Assembly (NCBI GenBank): GCA_025454525.1
Contig: JALOOG010000019.1
Coordinates: 1-64,000, forward strand
Source of the DNA: Anaerolineae bacterium
GTDB lineage: Bacteria; Chloroflexota; Anaerolineae; Aggregatilineales; Phototrophicaceae
DNA length: 64,000 nucleotides
Direction: 5' to 3'
This document shows positions 63,126-64,000 of this stretch, in pieces. The translations under genes were made by a program, and so were the position numbers. The notes under the pieces are model-generated. The model did no database searches. It saw only the letters and a list, made by a program, of their open reading frames with translations, and was not told the origin of the DNA. The first letter of the stretch is position 1. Each line of letters opens with the position of its first letter.

Positions 63126-63461
63126 ATGGCAGATATTACGATCTCCAGTCATGAACAGGTCACATTGGTACAAGTTGATGGACGGATTGATAGCATGAAC
63201 GCCAATCAACTAGGGACTGCGCTTGAAGAACAAATCAAAAATGGAAATATTCACTTGGTCTTGGATCTTTCGCATGTCGATTTTATGAGCAGTGCGGGCT
63301 TGCGTGAATTGGTGAACACTCTGAAAAAAGTTAAAAAGGCTGCCGGGGATATGCGAATCGCACAGCCGTCACCGCGTGTACGCGAAGTGTTAGAGATGGC
63401 CGGCTTGGATACCATCTTCTTGATCTTTGATACACAGGGTGAGGCGGTCGCGAGTTATTAA
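63126..63461 (+). CDS. STAS-domain anti-sigma factor antagonist
   Basis: A 111-residue STAS protein. The phosphorylatable serine lies in DLSHVDFMSSAGLRELV, the usual SpoIIAA/RsbV motif. Unphosphorylated forms bind the anti-sigma kinase and free the sigma factor. The kinase-like gene follows within 30 bases and is presumably its partner. GAGAGGAAAC precedes the ATG. Confidence 0.93.
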   Translation: MADITISSHEQVTLVQVDGRIDSMNANQLGTALEEQIKNGNIHLVLDLSHVDFMSSAGLRELVNTLKKVKKAAGDMRIAQPSPRVREVLEMAGLDTIFLIFDTQGEAVASY

Positions 63462-63489
63462 CTCACGCCCGGATGGGGGTATCGTTGTT

Positions 63490-63921
63490 ATGACTAACAC
63501 CATCTACCGCTTGACGATCCCCGCCAGCCTTGATGCCATTGAGGAAGCGTGTCATTTCGTTGGGCAGGCCGCTGAACAAGAGGGCATGGGAGCAGATGGC
63601 GTGTATCATTGCGCGCTTTCAGTTGAGGAAGTTTGTACCAACATTATTGAGCATGGGTATGAAGGCGATCCCAATCATGATATTGAGATCGCATGTTATG
63701 TGATCATCAACGGTGGCGAACGTTTCTTTTCGATCACCATTAGCGATGATGCACCTGCATTCAACCCATTAAGTATCCCCGATCCAGACCCAGCTACCCC
63801 CCTTTGGGAACGCGAAGGTGGGGGATGGGGGATCTTCTTTGTGAAAAAATATATGGATCGGATCGCTTACGCACATCATCATCACCGCAATCATTTCACC
63901 TTTGATAAGGCGCTCCCCTAA
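63490..63921 (+). CDS. Anti-sigma regulatory serine kinase (RsbW/SpoIIAB-like)
   Basis: A 143-residue HATPase: ALSVEEVCTNIIEHGYEG (N box), FSITISDDAPAFNPL (G1 box) and GGGWGIFFVKKYMDRI (G2 box). ATG 63490 is used; an open frame from 63427 overlaps the STAS gene and lacks a family-like start. With the STAS protein it forms a partner-switch pair. No sigma factor or phosphatase gene is in view; the window ends soon after. Confidence 0.9.
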   Translation: MTNTIYRLTIPASLDAIEEACHFVGQAAEQEGMGADGVYHCALSVEEVCTNIIEHGYEGDPNHDIEIACYVIINGGERFFSITISDDAPAFNPLSIPDPDPATPLWEREGGGWGIFFVKKYMDRIAYAHHHHRNHFTFDKALP

Positions 63922-63926
63922 ATATG

Positions 63927-64000
63927 TCATGGCAACCCTTCCCGCCACGACCAGATGTCATCTAGATTGACTTGTCCGGCGGGGGGGAGATAATTCCCCT
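63927..64000 (-). CDS. Possible 3' end of a gene running off the window
   Basis: One minus-strand frame is open from the window edge to a TGA at 63927-63929 and ends QVNLDDIWSWREGLP. It is convergent with the anti-sigma kinase gene. Too little is visible to name a product, and the frame could be open by chance. Confidence 0.3.
   Translation of the reverse strand, partial: GNYLPPAGQVNLDDIWSWREGLP

Overview
The window reads as a chromosomal segment of a Chloroflexota bacterium, probably Anaerolineae-like. This is an inference from gene content: a fused nuoCD next to nuoB and nuoI, secreted proteins with Pro/Thr linkers (PTATETPVPP type), a Mrp-type Fe-S carrier, zinc-ribbon ThrC, CpXC and DUF488 proteins, and a SAM-I riboswitch on a plant-like cystathionine gamma-synthase. 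No rRNA, tRNA, phage, insertion sequence or CRISPR array was seen. Base composition is balanced and the tetramer GATC is conspicuously frequent.

Layout. 1-6.4 kb: amino-acid genes (SAM riboswitch and cystathionine gamma-synthase, a GT-C-like membrane protein, divergent thrC/thrB) and two tiny UPF0391 membrane proteins. 6.4-7.0 kb: a gene-free stretch with a 14-copy 8-bp tandem repeat and a long dispersed repeat. 7-15 kb: aldehyde dehydrogenase, iscX-nuoB-nuoCD-nuoI (partial complex I), a methyltransferase/NAT-like pair and Mrp. 15-23.3 kb: TPR, VOC and FAD proteins, upp and ruvB reading away from overlapping promoters, two DUF488 genes with a probable dual-OB protein, queA and a GNAT enzyme. 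23.3-24.0 kb: a second gene-free stretch with another copy of the dispersed repeat and a structured leader RNA before a DUF1003 gene. 24-26.2 kb: rplU, rpmA, a four-copy 32-bp repeat and an unusual L31 fused to an RNA polymerase alpha-CTD-like domain. 26-29.7 kb: tdk, a His-rich membrane protein and a LysM/M23 peptidase. 29.8-35.5 kb: the pyrimidine operon DUF971-pyrB-pyrC-pyrD-pyrE-pyrF-MBL on the minus strand. 35.5-46.4 kb: small unknowns, CpXC protein, sensor kinase, pckA, split ThrE exporter, YgjP-like peptidase, ROK kinase, flavodoxin and GNAT. 46.5-51 kb: MFS/spermidine-synthase fusion, truncated globin, WecA/MraY-type transferase and an M50-like protein lacking the second zinc His. 51-56 kb: yvcK, gapA, pgk and tpiA. 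56-64 kb: a duplicated PstS-like secreted protein, a very large secreted nuclease, and a STAS/anti-sigma kinase pair.

How it fits together. Central carbon metabolism (gapA-pgk-tpiA, yvcK, pckA, ROK kinase), pyrimidine synthesis and salvage (pyr operon, upp, tdk), Fe-S supply (iscX, mrp, DUF971) with an Fe-S consumer (complex I), and phosphate or nucleic-acid scavenging from outside (PstS-like protein, nuclease) are all present. The most notable items are the L31-alphaCTD fusion, the dispersed intergenic element built around CGTAACAAATGTTACG, the DUF1003 leader RNA, and the DUF488/DUF488/dual-OB cluster.

Where a start codon differs from the longest open frame, the reason (ribosome-binding site, promoter position or terminator position) is given in the entry. 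Function calls come from recognised motifs read by eye; no database search was run.
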